DNA of 64,000 bases from Pseudomonas sp. FP2309 (GTDB lineage: Bacteria; Pseudomonadota; Gammaproteobacteria; Pseudomonadales; Pseudomonadaceae), in the NCBI RefSeq assembly GCF_030687575.1, contig NZ_CP117439.1:1860001-1924000 (forward strand), read 5' to 3'. The notes beneath the pieces were generated by a model. It searched no databases and had not been told where the DNA came from. It was given only the letters and a program-made list of their open reading frames with translations. Each line of letters begins with the position of its first letter. Position 1 is the stretch's first letter. Below are positions 18,801 through 26,229 of the stretch, piece by piece. The translations under genes and the position numbers were made by a program.

Positions 18801-19535
18801 GGCCTCATGCTTGCCGAAGGTGGCCATGCGAACGTTTTTCAGGTAGCCCTTGTTGATCATGTAATGGGTGGAAATGGTATCGCCCAGAAACACGTCGGCC
18901 TGGTCGAATGCCACCGCATTCAGGGCGTTTTGATAAGAGGGGTAGGCGCGGATGGTCGCGTCGGGGTAGAGCTTTTCCACCTCGTCCAACGGCAGGTAGT
19001 GATAGACCAGCGCCAGGCGCATACCGGCCAGGCCATCACTGAGGCTGCGGGTTTCGCCTTCACGGGTGACCAACACCGGCTGGTCTACAGCATACGGCTC
19101 CGACAATGCCAGGTTGGGGTTGGCCGCCTCGAAGCCATTGGAGGAGCCGAGCAAATCGATATCGCCGTTTTCAAGGGCGCGGATCGCAGCCTCTCGAGAG
19201 GGATAGCGCACTACCGTTACCGGCACGGCCAACGCCTTGGTCAACAGGCCAGCATAGTCGGCGGTGAGCCCTTCGTAGTCGCGCCTGCTGGAGGTGAAGT
19301 CAAAAGGAGGGTAGTCGGGTGACGCCGTGCCTAATACCAGTTCGCGCTTGTTTTGCAGCCACTGGCGCTGGGCCTTGTTCAGGTGGGTTTCCAGTTGCAC
19401 CGAGCCTGCACGACTCAGTAAGTTGAAATGCTCCGCGTCCGATTGCAATTGCGCGGGCACAGCGGCACTGAAGCACAAGCCGGTGCTCAATATAATCAGA
19501 TAGTCCTTTATACACCTGGGCATCCGCTTTCTCAC
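15888..19535 (-). CDS. BvgS/RocS-type hybrid sensor kinase with two periplasmic SBP domains
   Basis: 1215 aa. Signal/membrane anchor at about 8-28, two tandem periplasmic substrate-binding-protein domains (about 45-280 and 300-530), a membrane segment (about 545-565), a PAS domain with a following PAC motif, HisKA (TMSHEIRTPMNAVIG), HATPase (DTGIGIS, GAGLGLVICRS), a receiver with LVIADCNMPIMNG and a C-terminal HPt domain with HKIKGAARI. This unorthodox architecture matches BvgS/EvgS and the P. aeruginosa RocS sensors; with dgt nearby it is probably the RocS2 equivalent (PA3044), which controls fimbriae and efflux genes. It overlaps the regulator gene by 4 bp (ATGA). The ligand is unknown. Confidence 0.9.
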   Translation of the reverse strand: MRKRMPRCIKDYLIILSTGLCFSAAVPAQLQSDAEHFNLLSRAGSVQLETHLNKAQRQWLQNKRELVLGTASPDYPPFDFTSSRRDYEGLTADYAGLLTKALAVPVTVVRYPSREAAIRALENGDIDLLGSSNGFEAANPNLALSEPYAVDQPVLVTREGETRSLSDGLAGMRLALVYHYLPLDEVEKLYPDATIRAYPSYQNALNAVAFDQADVFLGDTISTHYMINKGYLKNVRMATFGKHEAYGFSFAISQRQRTLLSIVNTVLMAVPINEREAIAKRWSAGSAILLTDQKLQLTPREERWLKDNPVLKVTVNETYAPLTFFDADGNFRGITADLLELIRLRTGLRFDVQRGRDVETMIEQIEAGKTDIIGAIVPSVEREAQLNFSRPYLENSYVMLTRKENQAPTGLEEMEGKRLAITQGSPLKKFLRDNFPKIELVETGDTFKSTELLVKGDVDGAVNTLVVANYFLSAQMFQDKLQISFSIGTMPATFALATSRSATELSSILDKALLSIAPDELGVINSRWRGYRADSESYWRDYHQLIARIIMGTGLLLLISLTWNAYMRRQIKHRKMAERALNDQFEFMRALVNETPHPIYVRDRNGLLQTCNDSYLQVFGVRREDVIGKTAMQVSTALAEEAAQYHTDYQRVVAEGAPLILDRTLHIREKKLTIYHWILPYRDSDGEVQGIIGGWIDISERRQLFDELRAAKERADEANRAKSTFLATMSHEIRTPMNAVIGMLELTLKRADQGHLDRTAIEVAYNSARDLLELIGDILDIARIESGRLSLAPERVNLREVIESVVRVFDGLARQKTLSLLLEFKPELDNTEVLIDPLRFKQVLSNLVSNAIKFTERGQVKIKVAVLPTQTPQQVEMKLVVEDTGIGISRNDQVRLFEPFAQADNAGQLARSGAGLGLVICRSLCSMMGGQLSLSSVPMVGTQVHVSLKMTRLQPLLVTDEIKPETAATTPALNVLVVDDHPANRLLMCQQLGYLGHQFTAAQNGAAGFQAWRQAHFDLVIADCNMPIMNGYELSRSIREYEQREHLTPCVVLGFTANAQPEEKQRCAQAGMDDCLFKPISLTALERQLAQISPQAAGPMLDLGKFEAMTGGDPQMNRRLLEELLSSSRHDRQELLALMATQATPEAIIEQAHKIKGAARIVRAHSVASQCEAVEQVCARGDAPALIEAAVRSLEKLMLELERVLHQQLREMDAR

Positions 19536-20149
19536 ACTAGCGCGTTTCGTTTTGCCAGCTCGATAAGTTCTACCAAGGACTTGGCTTGAAGTTTTTGCAT
19601 GAGCCTCTTTTTATAAGTGCTGACTGTTTTATTGCTCAGAAACATGCCTTTGGCAATTTCCTTATTGGTGCGGCCTTGGGCAAAAAGTTGCAATACCATC
19701 AGTTCGCGGTCGTTAACCGCCTTGAACAGTTCGAGTTCCCGGCAATCGACACCGGCGGTAGTCAACGCCTGGCTCGGGAAATAGTTATAACCGGATAGTA
19801 CGGCGCGGATTGCGCTCAGCAGCTCGCTCAGGTCGCCTTCCTTGCACACATAACCGTCGGCGCCGGAGCGCATGCAGCGCGTGGCGAATAGCGTGGGGGA
19901 CTGAGCTGTCAGCACCAGGGTTTTCATTGAGGTGTTCATTGCGTTGAATCGGCAGAGCACTTCGAGCCCATCCAGTTTCGGAATGCTGATATCCAGAATA
20001 ATCAAGTCCGGCAGGCACTCGCGCACCATTTGAATGGCGTCGCATCCGTTATCTGTCTCTCCGACTACTTTGTAACCTTCATGTTCCAACAGCATGCGGA
20101 TGGCAAGCCTTATAACCGGGTGATCGTCGATAATAAAAACGGTGTTCAT
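19532..20149 (-). CDS. LuxR/NarL-type response regulator (BvgA/RocA-like)
   Basis: 205 aa. The N-terminal receiver has Asp8/Asp9 and phospho-acceptor Asp53 (LIILDISIPKLDGL); the C-terminal LuxR helix-turn-helix has ELMVLQLFAQGRTNKEIAKGM and NKTVSTYKKRL. It is the obvious partner of the overlapping hybrid sensor, by phosphorelay through the sensor's HPt domain. The start was set at ATG 20149 (MNTVFIIDDH). The candidate equivalent in P. aeruginosa is rocA2 (PA3045). Confidence 0.92.
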   Translation of the reverse strand: MNTVFIIDDHPVIRLAIRMLLEHEGYKVVGETDNGCDAIQMVRECLPDLIILDISIPKLDGLEVLCRFNAMNTSMKTLVLTAQSPTLFATRCMRSGADGYVCKEGDLSELLSAIRAVLSGYNYFPSQALTTAGVDCRELELFKAVNDRELMVLQLFAQGRTNKEIAKGMFLSNKTVSTYKKRLMQKLQAKSLVELIELAKRNALV

Positions 20150-20397
20150 AGTCACATTCCATGCAGGTGCAAATAAAGCGGGCACATTAGCTCAGAAGCG
20201 GGTAGTGGAGCATGAGTACGAGGGGGGCAGATATAAAACAGGAAAGGTCCTACGAAAAAAAAGGTAACGGCTTACCCGTCTATAAGGCTTTCTGAGGCGA
20301 TGTGTGCGTGATGTGCGCAGGGATAGCTAAATTTCGGTGCTAAAGACTATATGTGGGAAGGGCGGGAGTTTTTCGACGGGCTAGTAGGTTTAAAGTC

Positions 20398-20799
20398 CTA
20401 CGTCGATAACGAACTTAGTGGGCGAATCAAATATAAAAGCTCATCTTTGTTCAAAGGTTTTGGCAAGTAACCCAGCAGCGGCAGGTCGCGCGTCAATGCC
20501 TGAGTCAGTAAGTTTGAAAGTTCTGCCGAGGGCAGCCCGCTGAGCAGGATCGCGGTGGTGATAAAACCTCGGCGGCTGGCGATCTCTATCAGCTCAAGCC
20601 CGGGCAGGTCGGGCAGGCATTGGTCGCATAGAAGGACGTCAAAGGGGGTGTCTGCCAGCGTCATCAAATGGATCGCTTGTTCGGCGTTTTCCGCAGGGGT
20701 CAGCCGCTCGAAGCCAAAGCTTCTAAGCAGGCACTGGGTGGCCAGCAATTGGAAGGGATGGTCCTCCACCAACAGGATACGAAGGGGATAGTTGGGCAT
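20398..20799 (-). CDS. stand-alone response-regulator receiver domain
   Basis: 133 aa single receiver with no output domain. Seen: acidic pair Glu12/Asp13 (LLVEDHP), phospho-acceptor Asp59 (VLLCDQCLPDLPG) and the conserved Lys in GYLPKPLN. It lies 248 bp upstream of and on the same strand as the Roc-type pair, so it may be a further acceptor for the sensor. In the P. aeruginosa roc1 locus the third protein, RocR, is a receiver fused to an EAL domain; here the receiver ends after about 130 aa. The start was taken at ATG 20799; TTG 20820 and GTG 20808 are alternatives. The intervening 20150-20397 is AT-rich and holds only promoter-like sequence. Confidence 0.8.
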   Translation of the reverse strand: MPNYPLRILLVEDHPFQLLATQCLLRSFGFERLTPAENAEQAIHLMTLADTPFDVLLCDQCLPDLPGLELIEIASRRGFITTAILLSGLPSAELSNLLTQALTRDLPLLGYLPKPLNKDELLYLIRPLSSLST

Positions 20800-20968
20800 A
20801 GAAAGCACACGGTGAGTCAAGCGTCGATGGAGAGGGCGTGAAGCGGTTCGCCAGGGGGCCCGGAGCGTGCGCGATTATTCTCCGGGGATCTGTGCGAATT
20901 CGATCAGGCCGCTCTGTTCCCTTTGTAGGGCTATTCGCTTCAGGGCGCAGAGGGCTTGATCAGGACCG

Positions 20969-22300
20969 TTATTGAGGGCTTGAACGCCCGGTCATTTCCC
21001 GCGCCATCTCGGTGGCATAGCTGTCGGTCATGCCTGCGATAAAGTCGATCATGCGTAGGAACGATGTGTGCAATGGCCATTCGGGGTTGGGCGCATTGTT
21101 CCCAAGCAGGTCGAGAATGCGCCGGTTCTTGAACGACGGCGTGCGCCCGCCATGCTGTTCCAGTGCCGCACCACAGAAGGCGTTCAGCAGAATCTCCAGC
21201 GTGGTGTAGGCCCCGATCTCATGCAGGGTCTTGCGTTTGTCCTGGAAGATTTTCTTACGCGCCATGTCTTTTGCATCCAGCACGCAGCGTTTGGCTGGAC
21301 CGTGCATGTGCTCCACCAGATCGCCGGGCAGTGTGCCCGCCAGCAAGGCGTCCTGCTGCTCGACAAACGCGCGTGCCGCGGCGTTGGTCAGGTGCTCGAT
21401 GGCTTTGCCGCGCAGGATCGCCAGCTTGCGCCGGCGCGAGTCCGACGCCCCCAGCTGCCGATAGGTCTGTGGCAGGTCGTCGCCCACCAGGTCAAGCAGC
21501 AGAGACTCGACCTCTGCGTATTCCAGCAGGTCCATCTCCAGGCCATCTTCCAGATCGATCAGGGCATAACAGATGTCGTCGGCGGCCTCCATCAGATAGA
21601 CCAGGGGGTGACGGGCCCAGCGTTGCTCCTCGAGTTGCGGCAGGCCCAGTTTGTGGGCGATCTGTTCGAGGATCGGCAGTTCGCTCTGGTAGCAACCGAA
21701 CTTGTGTTTTTTGTAGCCCAGGGAGTCGGCGTGGCGGGCGCTCCAGGGATATTTCAGGTAGGTGCCCAACGTGGCGTAAGTCAGCCGCGTACCGCCGTCG
21801 AACTGGTGGTATTCCAGCTGGGTCAGCACCCGAAAACCTTGTGCATTGCCTTCGAAATTGAGGAAGTCATTGCGCTCGGCGCTGCTCATATCATCCAGCC
21901 AGCCACGCCCGGCCGCCTGTTGGAACCAGTGCCGGATAGCGTCTTCGCCAGAGTGGCCGAAAGGTGGGTTGCCGATGTCATGGGCCAGGCAGGCCGATTG
22001 CACCACCATGCCCAAATCGCTGGGGTCGCACCAGTCGGGCAGGGCGCTGCGCAGGGTTTCGCCCACACGCATGCCGAGGGAGCGGCCCACGCAACTGACT
22101 TCCAGGGAGTGGGTCAAGCGTGTGTGGATGTGGTCGTTACTCGACACCGGATGCACTTGGGTCTTGCGGCCCAGGCGGCGGAACGCGCCGGAGAAAATAA
22201 TGCGGTCGTGGTCTTTGTGAAACGGGCTGCGGCCCAATTCTTCCGGGCTATGCAGGGGTTTTCCAAGACGTTCGCGGTTCAGCAGGGTGGGCCAATCCAA
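20969..22300 (-). CDS. dgt: deoxyguanosinetriphosphate triphosphohydrolase (dGTPase)
   Basis: 443 aa HD-domain hydrolase that removes triphosphate from dGTP and related dNTPs. HD residues are visible in [11 protein letters not shown] and [15 protein letters not shown], followed by the [10 protein letters not shown] segment. The most likely start is TTG at 22300 (reads as [11 protein letters not shown]), with GGAGA about 10 nt upstream; the frame continues upstream without homology to an ATG at 22363. It lies just downstream of the EAL gene on the same strand. Confidence 0.9.
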   Translation of the reverse strand: MDWPTLLNRERLGKPLHSPEELGRSPFHKDHDRIIFSGAFRRLGRKTQVHPVSSNDHIHTRLTHSLEVSCVGRSLGMRVGETLRSALPDWCDPSDLGMVVQSACLAHDIGNPPFGHSGEDAIRHWFQQAAGRGWLDDMSSAERNDFLNFEGNAQGFRVLTQLEYHQFDGGTRLTYATLGTYLKYPWSARHADSLGYKKHKFGCYQSELPILEQIAHKLGLPQLEEQRWARHPLVYLMEAADDICYALIDLEDGLEMDLLEYAEVESLLLDLVGDDLPQTYRQLGASDSRRRKLAILRGKAIEHLTNAAARAFVEQQDALLAGTLPGDLVEHMHGPAKRCVLDAKDMARKKIFQDKRKTLHEIGAYTTLEILLNAFCGAALEQHGGRTPSFKNRRILDLLGNNAPNPEWPLHTSFLRMIDFIAGMTDSYATEMAREMTGRSSPQ

Positions 22301-22371
22301 GGCGGGTACTCTCCGTGCGGTGAATGACCCTCCCAGCTTCCCGGTTAAGACTGGGCGGGGCAAGCAAAAAT

Positions 22372-23535
22372 CTACAGACCAGCCGCGTCGATATCGATTA
22401 ACAGCAAGCGCTGACCGTTATCGAAGAATTGTCCGGCGGTGAGGCAGTACTGGTTGGTGGTGGCATCGCGATACGTGGAGGACAGGGTCAGGCGCCGCTC
22501 GTCCCAGCCTTCGGCCAGCAGGTGGTAGAAGTACGGGCGCCACGACCAGTTATGGCCCAGGTAGCGGCTGTCGGTTTGCCAGGCGTCCTGGCGCCATTCG
22601 AAGTTGGGCGTCAGTTGCGTGCCATGCCGGTCGCACTGGTAAAAGCGCAGCAGCCAGGGGAAATCCGGCAGTTGCGGCAACAAGGAGAGTGGCGCATGGC
22701 CCTGGGCCCAGGTCTGCAGGATTTTCATCAGTTCGGTCAGTTGCTCGCGCAGGTGCATGATGCGTCCGCGTTCGGCCAGCTTCTGTTGGACGTACATCGT
22801 GCGCAGGTGGGCGAACTGCGCTACGAACGTATCGGTGGCGAACAGGTCCAGTTGCGCCTGGGCAAATAAATAGCCCTGCACATAGCGTGAACCGCATTCC
22901 AGGGCAAAGCTCAGTTGCGCTTCGGTTTCCACGCCTTCGGCAATGATCCAGCAACCGGTCTTTTCCGCCATCTGCGCCAGCGCCCGCACCACGTCGCTGC
23001 TTGGCCCGCCTCGGGCGGCGGCCTGGAACAGGCGCATATCCAGTTTGAGAATGTCCGGTTGCAACGCGAGCACCCGGTCAAGCTGGGAGTAACCGGCACC
23101 GAAGTCGTCGATGGCGATGCGCGCACCGGCCTCGCGATAGCGCGCTACCACCTCGGCCAGGCGCTGGATGTCGCCGCCCAGTTCAGTGATCTCGAACACG
23201 ATGCGTTGCGGGTCGACACCGTGGGCCTGCACCTGCTGCAAGCTCGGCAGTGCCTGGCCCGGGCGCAGACGGGTGATCCAGCGCGGCGAAATGTTCAGGC
23301 TCAGGAACCAGTCTTCGGGCGCTTCATGCAGGCGGCTCAAGGCATTGTCGCGGATCTGCCGGTCAAGGCGGCGCAAGGCCACGCCCGGTGTACGCGGGTC
23401 GGCGAACAGCGGGCCCACGGACTGCAAACGGCCGTCAGCCTGGCGCAGCCGGCCCAGGGCCTCAACGCCGGCAATACGGCCGGTGGCGGTATCGATGAAC
23501 GGCTGGAAACAGGCGAGCGGTTGCCCGTCGATCAC
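22372..23535 (-). CDS. EAL-domain cyclic-di-GMP phosphodiesterase
   Basis: 387 aa, cytoplasmic. The N-terminal EAL domain (about 1-245) keeps the catalytic set: [35 protein letters not shown] and VQGY, so hydrolysis of c-di-GMP to pGpG is expected. The C-terminal 140 residues are a small domain with HLREQLTEL and [14 protein letters not shown] segments, probably a sensor or PAS-like region found in such Pseudomonas proteins. The GTG start at 23535 has a strong AAGGAGG. It is isolated from the yqjK-like gene by a strong terminator. Confidence 0.9.
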   Translation of the reverse strand: MIDGQPLACFQPFIDTATGRIAGVEALGRLRQADGRLQSVGPLFADPRTPGVALRRLDRQIRDNALSRLHEAPEDWFLSLNISPRWITRLRPGQALPSLQQVQAHGVDPQRIVFEITELGGDIQRLAEVVARYREAGARIAIDDFGAGYSQLDRVLALQPDILKLDMRLFQAAARGGPSSDVVRALAQMAEKTGCWIIAEGVETEAQLSFALECGSRYVQGYLFAQAQLDLFATDTFVAQFAHLRTMYVQQKLAERGRIMHLREQLTELMKILQTWAQGHAPLSLLPQLPDFPWLLRFYQCDRHGTQLTPNFEWRQDAWQTDSRYLGHNWSWRPYFYHLLAEGWDERRLTLSSTYRDATTNQYCLTAGQFFDNGQRLLLIDIDAAGL

Positions 23536-23557
23536 GGAACCTCCTTAAGAGACATGG

Positions 23558-23595
23558 CGAAAAAAGGCCCGGCCCTCGCTGACGAGGGCCGGGCC
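23558..23595 (-). terminator. strong intrinsic terminator of the yqjD-yqjE-yqjK-like operon
   Basis: The 13 bp stem GGCCCGGCCCTCG-CTGA-CGAGGGCCGGGCC is followed by a T-run in the minus direction (A-run at 23560-23565 on plus). It separates the operon from the EAL gene. Confidence 0.93.
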
Positions 23596-23627
23596 GATTC
23601 TGTCTGCAAGAATGCAGCCAGCAGTGC

Positions 23628-23969
23628 TTAACCTTTGCGCGAACTGCCGGCCATCGCCAGTTTGATCAGTGGGATCAAACCCGCGCCCAGGCGCACCAGA
23701 CGCGTCAGGCTGCTGATACTGCCGCCCTTGGCGCCCTTGCCGGTAAAGAAGCCCATCAGCGTCACCGCCGCCACGCCCCACAGCGGCGCGTGCTTGATGC
23801 CCAGGCTGTCCTGCCAGTTGTGGCGCATGTCGCGCACTTTGTGCAGCGGCGCCATCAACTGCTGGGACTCGTGGCGGATTTCCTGGCGGTGCATTTCCAT
23901 GCGCAGGCGGATCAAGGCCTTGCGCATTTCTCGCCGCGAAGTGTTTTGCGGGATCTCAGTCAGGCTCAT
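23628..23969 (-). CDS. small membrane-associated protein of the YqjD/YqjE operon
   Basis: 113 aa. The N-terminal half is charged and helical with many Arg, Met and His (RREMRKALIRLRMEMHRQEIR lies near residues 12-32); the C-terminal half has hydrophobic segments at about 64-75 and 92-106. I do not recognise a named domain; its position as third gene, overlapping the holin-like gene by 4 bp, is that of the YqjK-type gene in enterobacteria. Confidence 0.75.
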   Translation of the reverse strand: MSLTEIPQNTSRREMRKALIRLRMEMHRQEIRHESQQLMAPLHKVRDMRHNWQDSLGIKHAPLWGVAAVTLMGFFTGKGAKGGSISSLTRLVRLGAGLIPLIKLAMAGSSRKG

Positions 23970-24355
23970 GGCAGCAGGCGCTCCCGGTCATTGGCCAGCT
24001 CTTCGAGGGTGGCATGGAAAGGCGTGGATTCATCGAACACCGCGGCCTTGAGCCGCACCCCGCAAAACGCGGCGGCCAGGCTGTAGAACACGCACAGGCA
24101 GATGATCCCGGTCAGGCGGTAGCCGGTGTCCCATACCAGGATCATCACCAGCGTCGACAACCCCACCAGCAACAGCAGGGCGAATACCAGTGCCAGGCCT
24201 GCGAACAACAGCAGGCTCACAGTGCGTGCCTTCTGCTCCTGCAATTCGATGCCGAACAGTTCGACGTGGCTGTGCAGCAAGCCAAGAACGGCTGCGCCCA
24301 GGCGTCGTGAAGTGGAGCTTGTGCCCGTGGACGAGCCGTTTTCGCCGATAGCCAT
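23966..24355 (-). CDS. phage-holin-like inner-membrane protein (YqjE family)
   Basis: 129 aa with two strong hydrophobic segments (about 45-74 and 80-103) separated by a short polar turn, preceded by a helix LLHSHVELFGIELQEQKAR characteristic of YqjE/holin superfamily III proteins. Role unknown; members are co-expressed with the ribosome-associated membrane protein YqjD. It overlaps the next gene by 4 bp. Confidence 0.85.
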   Translation of the reverse strand: MAIGENGSSTGTSSTSRRLGAAVLGLLHSHVELFGIELQEQKARTVSLLLFAGLALVFALLLLVGLSTLVMILVWDTGYRLTGIICLCVFYSLAAAFCGVRLKAAVFDESTPFHATLEELANDRERLLP

Positions 24356-24359
24356 AGTG

Positions 24360-24674
24360 TTAGCGCCTTGTGGCCAGCAGGCCGATCAGAAAGCCCACGC
24401 CGGCGGCAATACCCACCGACTGCCAAGGGTTGGCCTGCACATAATCTTCAGTGGCAGTGATCGCTGCCTGGCTGCGTTCGCGCAGCGAGTCTTCGGTCAG
24501 TTGCAGGGTTTCACGGGCCTTGAGCAGGCTCTCATGAATCTTGCTGCGCAGCTCGTCGGCCTGGTCACCGGCCAGAATCGCGGTGTCATCGAGCAACTTT
24601 TCGGTGTCACTGACCAGGGTTTGAAAATCCGCCATCAGTATTTCTTGGGCGGTCTGTGCTGTTTTTCTGGCCAT
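24360..24674 (-). CDS. DUF883 family protein (YqjD/ElaB-like)
   Basis: 104 aa. A long amphipathic N-terminal helix (about 15-80) is followed by AANPWQS-type VQANPWQSVGIAAGVGFLIGLLATRR, the diagnostic tail-anchor of DUF883 proteins. E. coli YqjD and ElaB bind ribosomes at the inner membrane in stationary phase. It starts at ATG 24674 with GGAG upstream and is the first gene of the operon, divergent from the ammonium transporter. Confidence 0.9.
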   Translation of the reverse strand: MARKTAQTAQEILMADFQTLVSDTEKLLDDTAILAGDQADELRSKIHESLLKARETLQLTEDSLRERSQAAITATEDYVQANPWQSVGIAAGVGFLIGLLATRR

Positions 24675-24716
24675 GGTTATCTCCGTGATGAGCTGATCTG
24701 TACGTGTGGTTTCGAG

Positions 24717-24732
24717 TCACCGGCATCGGTGA
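24717..24732. promoter_or_regulatory. dyad upstream of the sigma-54 promoter
   Basis: TCACCGGCATCGGTGA is a palindrome with 6 bp arms placed about 20 bp before the -24 element. The CACC/GGTG halves recall NtrC sites but the spacer is one base longer than usual, so the binding protein is uncertain. Confidence 0.35.
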
Positions 24733-24750
24733 AGGTTCAGTGCAATTGTC

Positions 24751-24766
24751 TGGTACAGCTTTTGCT
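24751..24766 (+). promoter_or_regulatory. candidate sigma-54 promoter of amt
   Basis: TGGTACAGCTTTTGCT matches the -24/-12 consensus TGGCACG-N4-TTGCW with the invariant GG (24752-24753) and GC (24764-24765) 10 bp apart. It points to the ammonium transporter gene, for which nitrogen control through NtrC and RpoN is the rule. Confidence 0.65.
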
Positions 24767-24777
24767 TTGCCTTGGTG

Positions 24778-25020
24778 CGCAGGCCCCGAGGTCTGCGCTG
24801 AATCCGGGCGGTAAGGCCACAAGCCCTCAAAAACCTTACCTTAAATAACTCAAACTCGCGGAAAAACCCTGTCGGCCATGGCCTGTTGTGTTGATCGCTG
24901 CCCTAAAGCGGTTCACATCCTCTAAAGAGGGATGGTGCCGCAAGTGCCAATTTAGTGCGCGCAACCCTGGCTTGAACCGCTTTGGTGCTTTTTGCCTTTA
25001 ATGCAGGCCTGCCAACCTCC
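24778..25020 (+). promoter_or_regulatory. leader of the ammonium transporter gene
   Basis: About 245 nt lie between the sigma-54 promoter and the start codon with no gene. The 11 bp inverted repeat AAAGCGGTTCA (24905-24915) and TGAACCGCTTT (24973-24983) would enclose the small dyads CCTCT-AA-AGAGG (24919-24930) and GGTGCC-GCAAG-TGCC, giving a branched RNA structure just before the coding region. Confidence 0.4.
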
Positions 25021-26229
25021 ATGGAAAATTTGCAAAGTGCGGTGGACACCCTCGTCCATAGCTCCAACACCCTGTTTATTCTGATCGGTGCGGTCATGGT
25101 GCTGGCCATGCATGCCGGTTTCGCGTTTCTTGAAGTCGGCACCGTGCGCCAGAAAAACCAGGTCAATGCCCTGTCCAAGATCCTCAGCGACTTCGCCATC
25201 TCCACGCTGGCTTATTTCTTTATAGGCTACTGGATCTCTTACGGCGTGAGCTTCATGCAACCGGCGGCCGTGATCAGTGCCGACCACGGTTATGGCCTGG
25301 TGAAATTCTTCTTCTTGCTGACGTTTGCCGCAGCGATCCCGGCGATTATTTCCGGGGGTATCGCCGAGCGTGCAAAGTTCGCTCCGCAGTTGTGCGCCAC
25401 GGCGTTGATCGTGGCGTTTATCTACCCGTTTTTCGAAGGCATGGTGTGGAACGGCAATTTCGGCGTGCAAGCCTGGCTGCTTGCCACCTTCGGCGCCAGT
25501 TTCCATGACTTCGCCGGTTCGGTGGTGGTGCACGCCATGGGTGGCTGGCTGGCGCTGGCGGCGGTGTTGCTGCTGGGCCCGCGCAACGGGCGCTACCGCG
25601 AAGGGCGGCTGGTGGCCTTTGCGCCGTCGAGTATTCCGTTCCTGGCGCTTGGGTCGTGGATCCTCATCGTCGGCTGGTTCGGTTTTAACGTGATGAGTGC
25701 GCAGACCCTGAGTGGTGTCAGCGGCCTGGTGGCGGTCAATTCGCTGATGGCCATGGTCGGTGGCACCGTCGCCGCGCTGGTGATCGGGCGCAATGACCCC
25801 GGCTTCCTGCACAACGGCCCCCTGGCCGGGCTGGTGGCGATATGCGCCGGTTCCGATCTGATGCACCCGGTGGGCGCGCTGGTCACCGGTGTGGTCGCCG
25901 GCGGGCTGTTCGTGTGGTGTTTCATCGCGGCCCAGGATCGCTGGAAGATCGACGATGTGCTGGGGGTATGGCCACTGCATGGCCTGTGCGGCGTGTGGGG
26001 CGGGATTGCCTGCGGCATCTTTGGCCAGACGGCGCTCGGCGGCTTGGGCGGTGTGAGCCTGATCAGCCAGTTGATTGGCACCGGCCTGGGCGTGGCGGTG
26101 GCGTTTGGCGGTGGACTGCTGGTGTACGGCGTGATCAAGCGCGTGCACGGGCTACGCCTGAGCCAGGAGCAGGAGTATTACGGCGCGGATCTGTCGATCC
26201 ATAAGATCGGCGCGGTCAGTCAGGATTGA
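25021..26229 (+). CDS. amt: ammonium transporter (Amt/Rh family)
   Basis: 402 aa inner-membrane channel with about 11 membrane helices. The twin pore histidines lie in FHDFAGSVVVHAMGGW and VWPLHGLCGVWGG, and the signature GFAFLEVG plus FFEGMVWN are present. Start taken at ATG 25021 (MENLQSAVDTL), as in many Amt proteins lacking a signal peptide; no clear ribosome site is visible there and a start at 24982 remains possible. No glnK lies next to it, unlike the usual glnK-amtB pair. It overlaps the convergent antiporter gene by 14 bp. Confidence 0.92.
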   Translation: MENLQSAVDTLVHSSNTLFILIGAVMVLAMHAGFAFLEVGTVRQKNQVNALSKILSDFAISTLAYFFIGYWISYGVSFMQPAAVISADHGYGLVKFFFLLTFAAAIPAIISGGIAERAKFAPQLCATALIVAFIYPFFEGMVWNGNFGVQAWLLATFGASFHDFAGSVVVHAMGGWLALAAVLLLGPRNGRYREGRLVAFAPSSIPFLALGSWILIVGWFGFNVMSAQTLSGVSGLVAVNSLMAMVGGTVAALVIGRNDPGFLHNGPLAGLVAICAGSDLMHPVGALVTGVVAGGLFVWCFIAAQDRWKIDDVLGVWPLHGLCGVWGGIACGIFGQTALGGLGGVSLISQLIGTGLGVAVAFGGGLLVYGVIKRVHGLRLSQEQEYYGADLSIHKIGAVSQD

